Origin: Lobulomyces angularis
Taxonomy: Eukaryota; Chytridiomycota; Chytridiomycetes; Lobulomycetales; Lobulomycetaceae
Assembly: GCA_027604685.1 (NCBI GenBank)
Contig: JADHYX010000283.1
Location: 1-27,791, forward strand
Direction of reading: 5' to 3'
DNA length: 27,791 bases
Positions 1-10,041 of the stretch are shown piece after piece. The notes below the pieces were generated by a model, which was not told the origin of the DNA, did not search any database, and worked only from the letters and a program-made list of their open reading frames with translations. A program made the translations under genes and the position numbers. The stretch's first letter is position 1; every line of letters starts with the position of its first letter.

Positions 1-159
1 GATGACTTGTAAGTGTAAGGGTGAAATATGTGACTAAAATATATTCCAATCTAATAGGATATGTTGCAATGGTGAACTAATTAAGATTACTTCAGGATCT
101 AGTAAAATTAGTATAAAAAGATGTATCTTTATAACCATAAAAACCTTAGAGTTTTTAAT

Positions 160-321
160 GGTTATAAATTATTAATATTATCTTTTTTATATCTTAGGTT
201 TGATTTATTATTTATATTATGTTTTTACTTATTTTATTCTATCTTATTGTTACTAGGTAATTTTATAATATTAAGAAATAAAGGTTATAAATTATTAATA
301 CTATCTTTTTAATATCTTAGG
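160..321. repeat. 39-bp direct repeat pair
   Basis: Two copies of a 39-bp sequence lie at 160-198 and 283-321, differing at two positions by eye and separated by T-rich DNA. Each begins GGTTATAAATTATTAATA and ends ATATCTTAGG. The weak plus-strand reading frame across both copies (121-312) is low-complexity and is probably not a gene. The pair could be a local duplication or the edge of a degraded element; no terminal features were found to decide. Confidence 0.75.
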
Positions 322-399
322 ATCCTAATATACAACATCTCCGTTGGAAAATGTAAAAAAAAACGACTTAATATTGTTTATATTTTGCAGGGCTGAGGA

Positions 400-1180
400 T
401 CTTAGAGAAGCAATCGTATGCAAAGATGGCCGAATATAAAGAATGTATTTGAAGAGGAATGGTAAGGTATTTGTATCAAAAATCGACAGTTGCAACTTGG
501 TTTTTCAGTAATTGTGTTATTTTTAGAATATGTCGCTACTATCGCAGCCGTTCCACCTATCCATAATATACTTCTACGTAAACTCTCAATTGAATTGCAA
601 ATCAAATAGTTAGTAATTCAGTTCCACCTGGAAGCGATAGAATAGAAAAATTTAGAAAAGGGAAAAAGTTAAAAAAAAAAATTAAAAAAAAATAAAGTAA
701 CAGAAAGTCGAAAATAAAAAATAAAATAGAAAGAAAAATTGATGTCTGCAATATTAAGAAAAAAAAAAAAAGTCAAAAATTGGTTTTATGGATATATCGT
801 TTATAGAAGAACAAAAATTAAAAAAAAAAAGATAACATACGTAGTGGTTGGCCAGACAAAATGCGTATCAAAAATAACAAAGTATCTAAAAACGTGTTGC
901 AACTTTTAAGAAAACTATTGGTATCTGCAACTTTGATTTCTAAATTTCGTATGCCGTTAGAATTTTGAAATGTGATAAAGGATGAAGAAGTTGACAACTT
1001 TTGTAGAATATGCCACGTATAACGCGATAACTCTTCTTTAGCAAATCCATTTCTAGAATCGGTTAAAAAAGATTAACCAGGAGTTTGAGAATCTAAATCT
1101 TCTAGTATCTTTTCAATTTTGAGTTCATTATTGGGCACAAAATTCATTAACAGTGTATCGAAATTAGATTCCATTTCTTT
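400..1180 (-). pseudogene. Possible relic of a telomere-linked RecQ-type helicase-like protein
   Basis: On the minus strand, about 80 codons stay open from about 1060 to 840, with a further open stretch from about 1180 to 1085. The longer stretch ends with hydrophobic residues followed by SGQP (about 850). This resembles the 'GQPARG' block found ahead of the helicase domain in the large telomere-linked helicase-like proteins of fungi. Further downstream, around 620-660, a segment reading LPGGTELLT resembles the 'FLP..ELL' block of the same family, but stops and frame changes interrupt it. Nothing here could make a full protein. The family call rests on remembered motif patterns and is tentative; it could be another repetitive gene family. 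Confidence 0.3.
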
Positions 1181-1439
1181 AAAGTTAACGAGATTCTTAT
1201 TTAGTCGATAAAAAATTAAAAAAATAAGATACTAAAAAATTTTATTAAAATATAGATGATTCAGCTATCATACCTTCTGCAGGGATGAGATGGAATAAGT
1301 AATATCACTTTTGATATATAACATCGCTATTGTTTACAAGTTCAAACAACAAACCACTTTGCCCAAACGGGAAGTGAACATTTGAAATTAGTGCGTTTAA
1401 TAGTATTAGTTTTTAAATAGAATTCGCTTCAATAGCAGA

Positions 1440-1797
1440 TTCCACAATTTTCTACAAGATTGCCGATGATTGGTTAGAGCAATTTGAGCTGACTTGTTGT
1501 CAATAAAAAAGAATTGTTAAAGCAATTTCGGAAAATGCCACAAATAAGTTTCTCAAATATAAAATTTCCTTTGTAACTTCATGAAGTGTAACTGTTTCAG
1601 CTTATTTGAAGCTGTCACTTACTAGAGGTTGTAATTTACCATAAAGTGATATTAAACCGCCACTCATGAACGTGATGTAAGAAGTTCTTACATTGGATCT
1701 TGTGCATAGTCAGAATCTGAGAAAATAAATAAAGGTTGATCTTTTTTTTGGTGCCAAGAGAGAGTTTAATTGAAGCTGTTTCTTTAAGGTAGCATAA
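1440..1797 (-). mobile_element. Ty1/copia retrotransposon relic (RNase H region)
   Basis: Minus-strand reading frames carry, in order, the landmarks at the 3' end of a copia-type pol gene. First comes a YLKET block (usual form RYLKG), then DSDYAQDP (usual DADWAGD), then SGGLISLYGKLQPLVSDS (usual GG.ISW.SK.Q..VALSS), then AETVTLHEVTKE (usual TEAEY.AL.E..KE) and LYLRNL. The last landmark is DNKSAQIAL (usual DN.SAI.L). The blocks are linked through stops and frame changes, for example a stop inside the SS-TEAEY equivalent and another after DSDYAQDPM. The copy is therefore dead. Reverse transcriptase, integrase, gag and LTRs were not recognised nearby, so this is a truncated fragment. Confidence 0.72.
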
Positions 1798-1799
1798 AC

Positions 1800-2623
1800 T
1801 TTAATTTTATATTTAATTAGAAAAGATGTTAAGTATTTTGAACTTTTTTAAGTAAATTTTATCGATTTGATAGTCCATCAAAAATAAGATTCAAAGTTAT
1901 GCAGCTGTAAAAAATAAATTGATTTATACAAAATTTTTTAATGATGTATTTTTAATACAAATTAAAAAAAAAAAAGGTTTTGTAACTTGAAATAAATTTT
2001 TTTACTTTTGTTAAACCATTAATGTGACTATAACTATTAAACGAAAAAGTTAAAACCACATTTTATTCACATAAATTTTTTTTTTTGAGAAGACTTACTG
2101 TATATTTTTTGCACTAATTCTTAATGAGGAAATGTTATTTACCCTTCTTTTTTATTTAAGCAGTTGATTATAAAATTTAGTGTATAAAAGCAGAATTTTA
2201 GAGCCTTATCTCAATTAACTAATGTCACTTAAGTTGGACTTGATTATTCATTATTAAAAAAAAACAAAGCAACTTGGCAACTACAGCTAAATATTGCCAA
2301 ATTGATTTTATTAATAAAGTTTTTAAAATTGTAATTTAATACCATACCAAAAAGAAAAATTTAACAAACAAAAGCTACATAAAAAATCTCCCAATAATTA
2401 TGAGGATTATGTAAATAAAATAAATAAAAAAAAAAATTAAATGTTTAGAGACTCATCAATTGATTTTTAGAAAATATTAATAAATAAATGCTGTTTTTTT
2501 TTTTTTTTATCTGTTTTAAATCTTAAAGGAAAATGATTTCTGAAAAAAAAAGTTTTTGTAAAATGCAATTCTTTAATATTTAGTTTAAACTTTAACTTTT
2601 TTACAAAACAAAAATGAAAATAC
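1800..2623. other. AT-rich stretch without a recognisable gene
   Basis: No long reading frame, RNA gene or repeat unit stands out. The stretch is dominated by A and T homopolymers and contains the 3' flank of the HNH gene. The nearest upstream landmark is the copia relic, and LTR remains may be hidden here but could not be identified. Confidence 0.5.
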
Positions 2624-3805
2624 TTATTTTAATTGAAGAAATGTTTCAGTAAATTTCACTTCTTCCCAACGCTTAATTGCCTCTTCTGAAGACTTTTCAT
2701 CATAAAATGAGACATTTTCCATATCATCACAAAAATCCTCTTTATCTGCGTACAGCTTAAGCGTTTTCTCCGAATCGTTTCTTTTAAATTCCGTGGGATC
2801 TGCATTACCTTTTAATCCTGATGCCTTATACATGAATTGCAAATTGTGGAATTTTAAAAAGTACTTATATGGTTTTTTAGTGTCATCGTCGCCAAAATTC
2901 ACTTCTTTTCCGTTTTTCTCTGAAAGTAGCTTGACACCAGGATTCTCTTCCATCACCTTATCCAACAGATCTTGGTTTTGACACCAAAACTCATATTTTC
3001 CATCTGAATAGAGAATAGTGAAATAGTGACTATCAAACAATCTATGCATAGAGGGTGATAATAAAATACCGTTGCAGACACTGTTTAAACGTTTTGTAGA
3101 GTCACTATCCATAAAAGGAGGAAATGAAATTTCAAATAATTTACAGTAATCATCAAAATGCTCTTTGTCTTTCAGTGCCACAATATGACAGGCTTCACAG
3201 TTTGCTGCTTCAACACTTTCGCTTATGATGCACACTTTATCACGAGCTATAACACTTTTCCTAAATTCTTCTTGCGTTTTTGAGCTACGGGAGGAACGTG
3301 AGCTCTGGGAAGATTGTTTACTTGGGTAAATGCAACCAGTTTTGCCTACACTTTCAAATGACCGCTTGGAGATACTACTACCAGATTCAAATGCTAATGC
3401 TTTTATTTCCTCTATCCTTTTATACTCAACAGGTTCCTTTAGAAGTAAATTTCTGGTATCGTAAAGTAAATTTATGCTATCACAAAGTTTCCCACGCTGT
3501 TTATCAAGTTCGCTAAGCCGTTCAGCAAGTTCCCTACGTTCTTTATCAAGGTACAGGAAAGTTTCGTCCTTTTCGGCTAACAATTCCAGTATAGTTTTAT
3601 TTAACTTTGTAGTATATTCGGTTATAAATATATTTATTTGAGTTTTTTCTAATTGAACTTGAGTTTTTTCTAATTTATTTTCTTCAATACTAAGTTCAAT
3701 TTTCTTAATATCTTCTTTAACTTCATCAAGTTGTTGTTGAGTTTGTTCTACGCTGAGTTTTTGTTGATTTTGTTCCATGTTGAGTTTTTGTAGAGTTTGT
3801 TCCAT
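2624..3805 (-). CDS. HNH endonuclease-domain protein with N-terminal coiled coil
   Basis: An uninterrupted frame of 393 codons runs from the first in-frame ATG (3803-3805). It stays open upstream to about 3904 without another ATG, so a short 5' exon is possible (the stretch ending AAAG before 3903 could be an acceptor). Residues 1-150 are Gln/Glu/Lys/Leu-rich and predicted coiled coil, starting with nine-residue repeats. A Ser/Arg patch follows. Residues about 180-270 form an HNH_2-type domain of the fungal sort: FRKSVIARDKVC, then CEACHIVA with the first His (207), then CNGILLS with Asn (245) and MHRLFDSHYF with the second His (254). All three signature residues are present, so nuclease activity is plausible. 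HNH domains of this type also occur as C-terminal domains of Crinkler-class proteins, and a Crinkler locus lies 1.3 kb upstream; this protein has no ubiquitin-like header. Its substrate and role are unknown. Confidence 0.82.
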   Translation of the reverse strand: MEQTLQKLNMEQNQQKLSVEQTQQQLDEVKEDIKKIELSIEENKLEKTQVQLEKTQINIFITEYTTKLNKTILELLAEKDETFLYLDKERRELAERLSELDKQRGKLCDSINLLYDTRNLLLKEPVEYKRIEEIKALAFESGSSISKRSFESVGKTGCIYPSKQSSQSSRSSRSSKTQEEFRKSVIARDKVCIISESVEAANCEACHIVALKDKEHFDDYCKLFEISFPPFMDSDSTKRLNSVCNGILLSPSMHRLFDSHYFTILYSDGKYEFWCQNQDLLDKVMEENPGVKLLSEKNGKEVNFGDDDTKKPYKYFLKFHNLQFMYKASGLKGNADPTEFKRNDSEKTLKLYADKEDFCDDMENVSFYDEKSSEEAIKRWEEVKFTETFLQLK

Positions 3806-3859
3806 GTTGAGTTTTTGTAGAGTTTGTTCTATGTTGAGTTGTAGTTGAGTTTGTTTGTA
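3752..3859 (-). repeat. 27-bp coding minisatellite, four units
   Basis: Four tandem 27-bp units start at about 3752, 3779, 3806 and 3833. On the minus strand they encode the nonapeptides NIEQTLQKL, NMEQTLQKL, NMEQNQQKL and SVEQTQQQL at the N-terminal end of the HNH protein. The middle units are nearly identical in DNA, suggesting recent slippage. The first in-frame ATG lies inside this array, so copy-number change would alter both the coiled-coil length and the number of candidate starts. Confidence 0.85.
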
Positions 3860-4150
3860 TGTTGATGATAAAAATTTGAATTGGTTTTTACGCCACAAAG
3901 CGCTTTAAACTACAATTCACTTTAAAAATAGGAAAAAATATCACATTAAATAACTTAATTGGTAAATAAAAAATCTTAACTAAAAACAATTGAACATCAA
4001 TTTTTTTTTTTATTACAAAATTTCAATTTTCTAAATGTTTCTCTTTTTGAAGTAGTTGAAAACCACATAATATCTAAGCATTTCATTGCTTGCAACTATC
4101 AAATTCCATATCATATATGTTAAGATGTACATCACTTACATGCAATTATA

Positions 4151-4262
4151 TTACTTACATAGATGTAGATTACTTACAGAGATACATTATTTACACAGAT
4201 GTAGATTACTTACAGAGAATTACATTATTTACACAGATTTAGATTACTGACAGAGAATTACC
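4151..4262. repeat. 36-38-bp tandem repeat, three units
   Basis: Three consecutive units lie at 4151-4186, 4187-4224 and 4225-4262, with the start of a fourth (TTACTTACTTATC) after 4262. The units share the core ACAGATGTAGATTACTTACAG with few substitutions; the first is two bases short. The array sits directly against the 3' end of the P-loop fragment and outside any gene. It is a candidate length-polymorphic locus. Confidence 0.85.
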
Positions 4263-4600
4263 TTACTTACTTATCATACACGGCTCTTGAAAGGTATTAT
4301 CGCATACTGTCATTAAGGACTTCACATTGTTACCTGCACAACCGTCAAAATATAATGCAAAACGAGTTCGGCATAACTGATAGCAGGTAGCCGTTTTTCC
4401 ACAACCGCTAAAGTTATTTTTAATAACACCGACAAAAAAAAACACCTAATGCCAATTAATACTTCGGTATCGCTTTTTTTTATCCGATTTCTTATATGGC
4501 AAATTCAAAGTGTCAAAAAAAGATGCCATATAATAATAAATCTGGCTTCTCTTACAGTTTAATCAAATTTTCTTTTCTAGTAAAAAAAATATTTCATTTT
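4263..4600 (-). pseudogene. P-loop NTPase fragment, Crinkler-like
   Basis: A short minus-strand frame (4263-4445) reads VGVIKNNFSGCGKT, a degenerate Walker A motif whose first glycine is replaced by Asn, followed by an ALYFDG strand. This order (P-loop, about 20 residues, a short 'hYFD' strand) resembles the NTPase domains of Crinkler-type and related fungal effector-like proteins. Upstream, to about 4600, related-looking coding sequence continues in shifting frames around an 11-A/T run. No Walker B, header or nuclease part was found, so this is a relic. It may be a second, older copy of the NTPase type seen at 5090-7619, or an unrelated P-loop protein. Confidence 0.45.
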
Positions 4601-5089
4601 CATCCTCTGCTTCTTCTTTTCTGTTTTTTAATTTTAAATTTGGTGCTTAACTTCTTTCAATGACTTTCTAACCTTTTTGCAATCAGAAGACTGGTTTCCT
4701 ATTAAGATTGTGTTAAGTTTCTTTTAGTATTAATCTAACAATTAAACAAAAGAAATATAGTTATAATTAATATTTAATACCTTTTAAAACCTTAGAGGTG
4801 TTTAAAAGACGAAAAATCGATATAGAGACTAAATGAAGCTAACTGCTTTTGGGCATTTTTCAGTAAATAATGGTTGAAAAACGAATACTAATTGAAAAAA
4901 ACAACTTAAAAATAATTTATTATAAATAGTAAAAATGGTTCATTAAAATTAAAAAAAGTGTGATATTGCAATGAATAAAAATAATAAATAATAATTTAAC
5001 AATAACAGATTCAGTAAAAAAAAAATTAATCAACTAAACTTTATTATGGAAAATTCAACTGAAAGGTGTAACACAAATTAATGCAAGTG
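4601..5089. other. No gene seen
   Basis: This is AT-rich sequence between the P-loop fragment and the 3' end of the Crinkler locus. No reading frame, repeat unit or RNA gene could be supported. Confidence 0.5.
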
Positions 5090-7619
5090 TCAATCATCAA
5101 TCTGTGCTAAAAGATTTAGGTGACGCTCACCAAAAATACCATTCACATTTGTTTTATCAATAACTCTTTTGTAACATTTTAATCCACCAATTTCAACAAT
5201 TCCAGCTACTTCATTCTGAAATGTTTTTGGGTAGCAAATTACTAATCCAATACATCTTCCATAAAATTCCAAACTTTTCATACAATCAGCGAATTCCTGT
5301 TGATATTTTTCCAATATTTTCCCATTTTTGTCAGTATAAAACAAATTTGGTTGTATTGTCGATAAAGCAGCTTTTCTATTTACATCCCTGCTGAGTTTTA
5401 ACTGAACGAAAACAGGAACCAATTTATCATCGCCATTGCAAATAAAAAATACTAAATCAGGACCAGCACTTTCTACTGGATGGAAAAACAATGCATCATT
5501 CTTGGATGGATCTGACAAGAACTGTGATAATGTGATTATTTTATTGCTTTTACAATTGATAAATAATGGTACTGGATAACATTCCTGCCGAAAAATTTTT
5601 GAATTTTCACAATTCATAAAATCGGAACAATTGTTTGTTAACTCCTTTAAAATATTTCCTTTTTCTGCAATTTCCAGAAATCTATGGGGGAAATATTCCT
5701 TTTAAAAATTAAAATAAAATTTTCATCCTTTATTCAATAAATACATACCTCCCATAATAACCGCGAGATTGTGGATTAAAACCTCAGCTATCCGTATTTG
5801 CGCCATTTCATTTAAAAAAATTTTATTTTCTTTAAAAAAGTAATTATAAGCACTGTGTAAGACAAACAACTCTTTAACGGTAACAATAACTCATTACTTT
5901 GCTCCTCCACTTTTCTCAATATTCCAAAGGCACGCTCAAAAAGTCTAGCATCCTTTGATACTGACATTGTAAATGGGTGATCAAAACAAACCTTAAAAAA
6001 TACACATTTCTTCAGAAGAGGTAGCAATGTATTATTCTTTAATCTCTCCCTTTCAAAAGTCTATAAACTGAGCCATACAGTTATCTCATTTACAAACCCT
6101 TTAAAATTTTCATTAACATCAAAGTTTTTCTCTTTTGTGCGTTTAACTAAGCATAACTCACTAAACAGTGCCAGAGGTCTTACACGACCAATAAAGTATC
6201 ATGCGTGCTCTGGTAACAATTTTTAAATTTTTCACCAAGGTACTGCGAAAGAAAGTCCTGAATTTCATCAATATTTTCCAAACAATTGTCGGCAATGCAG
6301 ATTGCAGGTAGCAGTTTTGCAGTTGAACTTTTTATAAAGTCGGACACTATAGCATTATTTCCAGAAATATCAGTTATTGACAATCCTGTTCAGTAGGAAT
6401 AATTAAAACTATGTCCGTATCAATTGCAAGTATGGCGTTTTTTATAGCATTTAATAAAGAACACCTTTTTAGTGCATCGGAATTTGAAGGAAACCTATGA
6501 AATTCCGTATCAATGAGGGCTTGTGCTTCGTCCTACAACACAAAATTTACTATAAAAAGAAAAAATAAACTTTTTATGATACCAAAAAAATTGGAATATT
6601 TCCACTAACTTTCTTAAAGTACTCAATTAAACCATTTAACGTAGCTTCCAAATCTTGGAATTTAAAATGCCTAAAAATCTGTATAATGGTTTCAAAATAT
6701 TCATCTGTATTTGAATAACGTTTAGGGAATAGCTGAATAAAAAGCCACGTTTCTTTTGTTATTTTATCACTTTCATAAATTTTTTTAAACACATACAAAC
6801 AGGCGGCCACTAAGCATTTAACCAAATGAGCAAGATATTTCTGGTTTTCATATACATCTCTATTATTAAATTGCTGGATTCGTTCTATAATGTAATTAAG
6901 ATCCCTTGAGCCTGGAAGTTGTGTTCCTGAGTTCTTGTAAGTCAAAAAAATTCCATAGTGTTGGTATAAGTACTCGAAGATGGATCTTGTCTTTCCACAT
7001 CCACTTGATCCTAATATAAACGTAACTCTATTTTTAAGACTGCAATGCAAGAAGATAAAGACCCAAGCATTTCGATTGTACAGTACCCAAATCATCTATC
7101 AGCAAATGCGGTAAATTTTCTGGGTGTTTTTTAATGCCATCGACTGTAAACAAAATTTGTTGACATCAACTTCAATGAATTTAAATTTTTCTTCCAAGTT
7201 CTCTAAAACTCTTGGTTTTTCCCAAATTTCAAATGACCAGTTCTTCAAAAGCGGTGCAGGTTTGTCTACATTTGTAAATTTTTATATAAAAAATTTGCAA
7301 GTAATATGAATAGTTAAATTTTGAAACACACTTTGGTGTTTTACCTGGAACAACAACTACCAAATCCTCAGTGTTGTCTAAGTTGAAGACAGGAGTTCTT
7401 TCATTAACTGGCTCCTCTGATAATTTATCTACACTTTCATATATTTCTAGCTGACCTGCATCAACCTATGAAAAGAATATTTGAGTATTCTTCTTTAATT
7501 AATCTTCTTAAATCATCAATGTTAGTATCTTGCTGAACTAAAACGCTCGACGGTGAAATTTTTTTGTAAGGATTTCCCTCTGAATCGACAAGTTGAAACC
7601 AAATCCTAGATTTAGACAT
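5090..7619 (-). pseudogene. Crinkler-type gene (ubiquitin-like header, P-loop NTPase, PD-(D/E)XK nuclease), broken
   Basis: The start at 7617-7619 opens a ubiquitin-like Crinkler header (WFQLVDSEG, then DDLRRLIKEEYS). A linker exon follows after an apparent intron at 7266-7344. The NTPase part has Walker A GSSGCGKT (about 6988-7011) and a Walker B that reads IPIFLDEAQ only after removal of a 50-nt intron (6533-6582). The C-terminal exon (5681 to the stop at 5090-5092) is intact. It carries a nuclease-like core, GPDLVFF followed by VFVQLKLS, in which Gln takes the place of the usual Glu (D...QxK), as in Crinkler nucleases. Breaks: frame changes near 7466, 7140, 7046, 6383, 6200 and 5860, a TAG at 6061-6063 within otherwise continuous coding sequence, and a splice-phase mismatch between 5749 and 5681. 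Neighbouring genes join cleanly, so sequencing error is an unlikely sole cause. In known Crinklers the header accompanies delivery and the C-terminal nuclease acts in host nuclei. Here a dead or dying copy is inferred. Confidence 0.72.
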
Positions 7620-7685
7620 TGAAAAGTTTATGTGAAAATTTAATAAAGTTTTTTGATATGACTGAACCAGTGTGCAAAAGGCCAC

Positions 7686-8426
7686 CGTGGCGACGATCCG
7701 GTTGGCTGTATATACAGGATAAATGTGCCTTGCAGTAAAGTTACAAAAGTATCAAGCAATTAAAAGAATGCAAAAAAGAATGAAGAGAAGACATAATGCA
7801 AAATTAAAGCACTAAGAGCAATTCAATAAGGTTAATATAGCTAGATTTGGAAACGACTTTGTAAAGATGGCAGATTTAATTTTTATTAATTGAGTCGATA
7901 CGAAAATAAAAATAAGGACTGGAGTGATTAATTTTTGAATTTATAAAATAATGCCAAGCCTGAAACTCCACAGGACAAAAAGATAAGAAAATTGCAACTG
8001 GAAAGAGTTTTTTAGCAGTTTAAATAGATATTTTAGTTTATAATTTTTATTTAAAAATTGTTTTATATTTTGTTAAAATGGTAACCAAAAAGATCTACAT
8101 TTTCCTTCATTATAAGAGTTCATTTCATCATATGTTGATTTATGATTAATATATATACTATTTTTTTTTTTTTAGTATAATTTAAATTTGGAACTTTTTT
8201 TACAAGGATTTAAAATTTATGTCAAATTTTAATATAATGTTTTAAATGCTCGAAATATTAAATAAAAAAAATAGTGTGCTGTAAAATTAAAAAACTTAAT
8301 TTAGATATTGTATCAAAAGATTGATATTCTAGGAAATTATCATTATCATTAAAGCAATTTAAAAAAAAAAAAAAAATCAAAAAAGAATTATAAATAAATA
8401 GCAATAGATATCCATTTTTAAATAAT
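7686..8426. other. Intergenic, no gene seen
   Basis: This lies between the Crinkler start and the 3' end of the BAG gene. It includes a short, less AT-rich patch (about 7680-7720) and, on the plus strand, a small basic open stretch near 7740-7828 with no ATG-led gene structure. The rest is AT-rich with T runs and presumably holds the Crinkler 5' flank and the BAG 3' UTR. Confidence 0.45.
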
Positions 8427-9655
8427 TTATATAGGTTGGACTTCACTATCCACTAATTTTAAAATATTATCAACTTCTTCCATATATTTTTGGATAACTT
8501 TTACTAATTCCTTTCGTTTTGCTCTTAATTCTCCTGAACTATCCAAATTGACTTCTAAACCATCCAACTCTAATAAATTTTTCATAAACATTTCTGTTAA
8601 TCTATTGTAAAAAAAATTTATGTTAGAAAGTTTCAAAATGTCAATAATGAAAAAAGTTTAAAAAAAGGACTTTAAAAATTTCTTGAACATCTCGTAAATT
8701 ATTATTTTTTTTTTATTCAATTACAAAAAAATTAAAAAAAACTTTATTAATTCTTACTTAAACCTTTCCATTCTTAAAATCTTTAGACTTAAATCCTTAG
8801 TTTCTCCATGTTTCGAAAAATACAACACTTTGTCCGCAAAGACTTTAATTAAAGGTTGCATTTCTGATGTTTTTTGAGATACTGTTAATAGCTTTTCACT
8901 AACAACTTCTAGAGCGGTTCTTTTATTTTCACTTTTTGTGCTGGAATCATTAAAGTTTGGTCGTTTTATGGTAATTCTTTCACCTACTGGTGAAGAAAAT
9001 GCTGAGTTTCGCGAAGGTGCTGATGATTGTGATATTGCTGACATATCCACTATCTTTGGAGGTTCTTTTATCCTCTATATTAAGAAATCGGTAAACAATT
9101 TACAAAAAATTTCAATAAAATATACTTACATTATTGTCACCAAGCATTACAATTTTTGATCCATTTTTTACTTTATATCGACTAAGTACTGCATTATCGT
9201 CTTTCATTACAACTAAATAAAAAAAAAAAAGTGTTAAAAGTATTCTTTTTTTTTTATTTTATTTTAAGAAAACATTTGATTTACATTGTTGTATATTTTT
9301 TTTCAATTTTTGTATGTGTTAAAAAAACAACACAATTACATGCAAAAATTTCGAATGAAAAATATTTTTTGAGTTCTGGATTCAAAATTTTAGTAAAGAA
9401 ATTAATTATAAAATTTTTTCCATCACTTTTTTAAAATAAAATATTGTAATTAAAAGAAAAAAAAAAAAGGAATAAAAAAAGATTAAAAGGATTATGCTTA
9501 CCACCAGTTGTTAAAAGTTTAATATTTTCTACTTTAACTTTAGTTGCTTCACTACATTTTTCTTTCAACAACTTTAAAGTCACTTTATCCTCCCAATTTT
9601 CAAAAGGAAATTTTATTTCAATTTTTTTGGATTTATATTTAACAAAAACTGACAT
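8427..9655 (-). CDS. BAG1-like co-chaperone (ubiquitin-like + BAG domain)
   Basis: Four exons (9502-9655, 9130-9212, 8758-9074, 8427-8601) join in phase to 242 residues with canonical GT-AG introns. Residues 1-79 form a ubiquitin-like domain: the start MSVFVKYKSKKIEIKFP, then TLKLLKEKCSEATKV, and the closing strand SKIVMLGDNN, which parallels the end of the BAG1 ubiquitin-like domain. A Ser/Pro linker follows (about 83-110). The C-terminal 120 residues are helical, with LTEMFMKNLLELDGLEV and RAKRKELVKVIQKYMEEVD, the pattern of the last BAG helices. BAG-domain proteins bind the ATPase domain of Hsp70 and act as nucleotide-exchange factors; the ubiquitin-like part usually links to the proteasome. 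Assignment rests on domain order and motif fit, and the architecture is complete. It is a cytosolic or nuclear protein with no signal peptide. Confidence 0.85.
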
Positions 9656-10041
9656 GTGTATATTGTTGATTTAAAAAAAATTTATTATGTTTTTTTTATC
9701 TAAATATTGTATTGATGGTATATTCAAATTATTGTTTTTTTGTTCGTTTATATTTTCTTTTTTTTTTTGAAAATTAAAAAAAAAAACAAAAATTTTTTTG
9801 AATTTAATTACTTTTTTAAAAAAATTAAAAAATTTAATGGTATGGCCAAAAAAAACCAAAAAATTTTACCACTTTTTTGTTGGACAATTTTGGAAACTGC
9901 ATTGTGTAGAATAGTAGATTAGTAGAATAATTTTTTTTATTAATTTTTTTTTTTTTGAAGATATAAAATGACAGTAACATTTGTTGATTTTTTTTTTCCA
10001 TTTTTCATATATTTTTTATTGATTTTTTTTTTTTTTTATTT
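9656..10041. other. Intergenic low-complexity A/T sequence
   Basis: Long runs of T and A dominate, and opposing reading frames rich in Phe, Lys and Ile arise from composition alone. It separates the BAG start from the stop of the membrane-protein gene. No specific promoter motif can be supported. Confidence 0.55.

Noticed and set aside
121..312. Plus-strand 63-codon hydrophobic frame
   Set aside because: Leu/Phe/Ile-rich low complexity that follows from T-rich DNA and spans the 39-bp repeat pair; no gene structure around it.
7124..7309. Plus-strand 61-codon frame
   Set aside because: Antisense to the linker exon of the Crinkler locus with no motif of its own.
9671..9922. Overlapping Lys/Phe-rich frames on both strands
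   Set aside because: Produced by alternating A and T runs; no conserved motif and no splice context.
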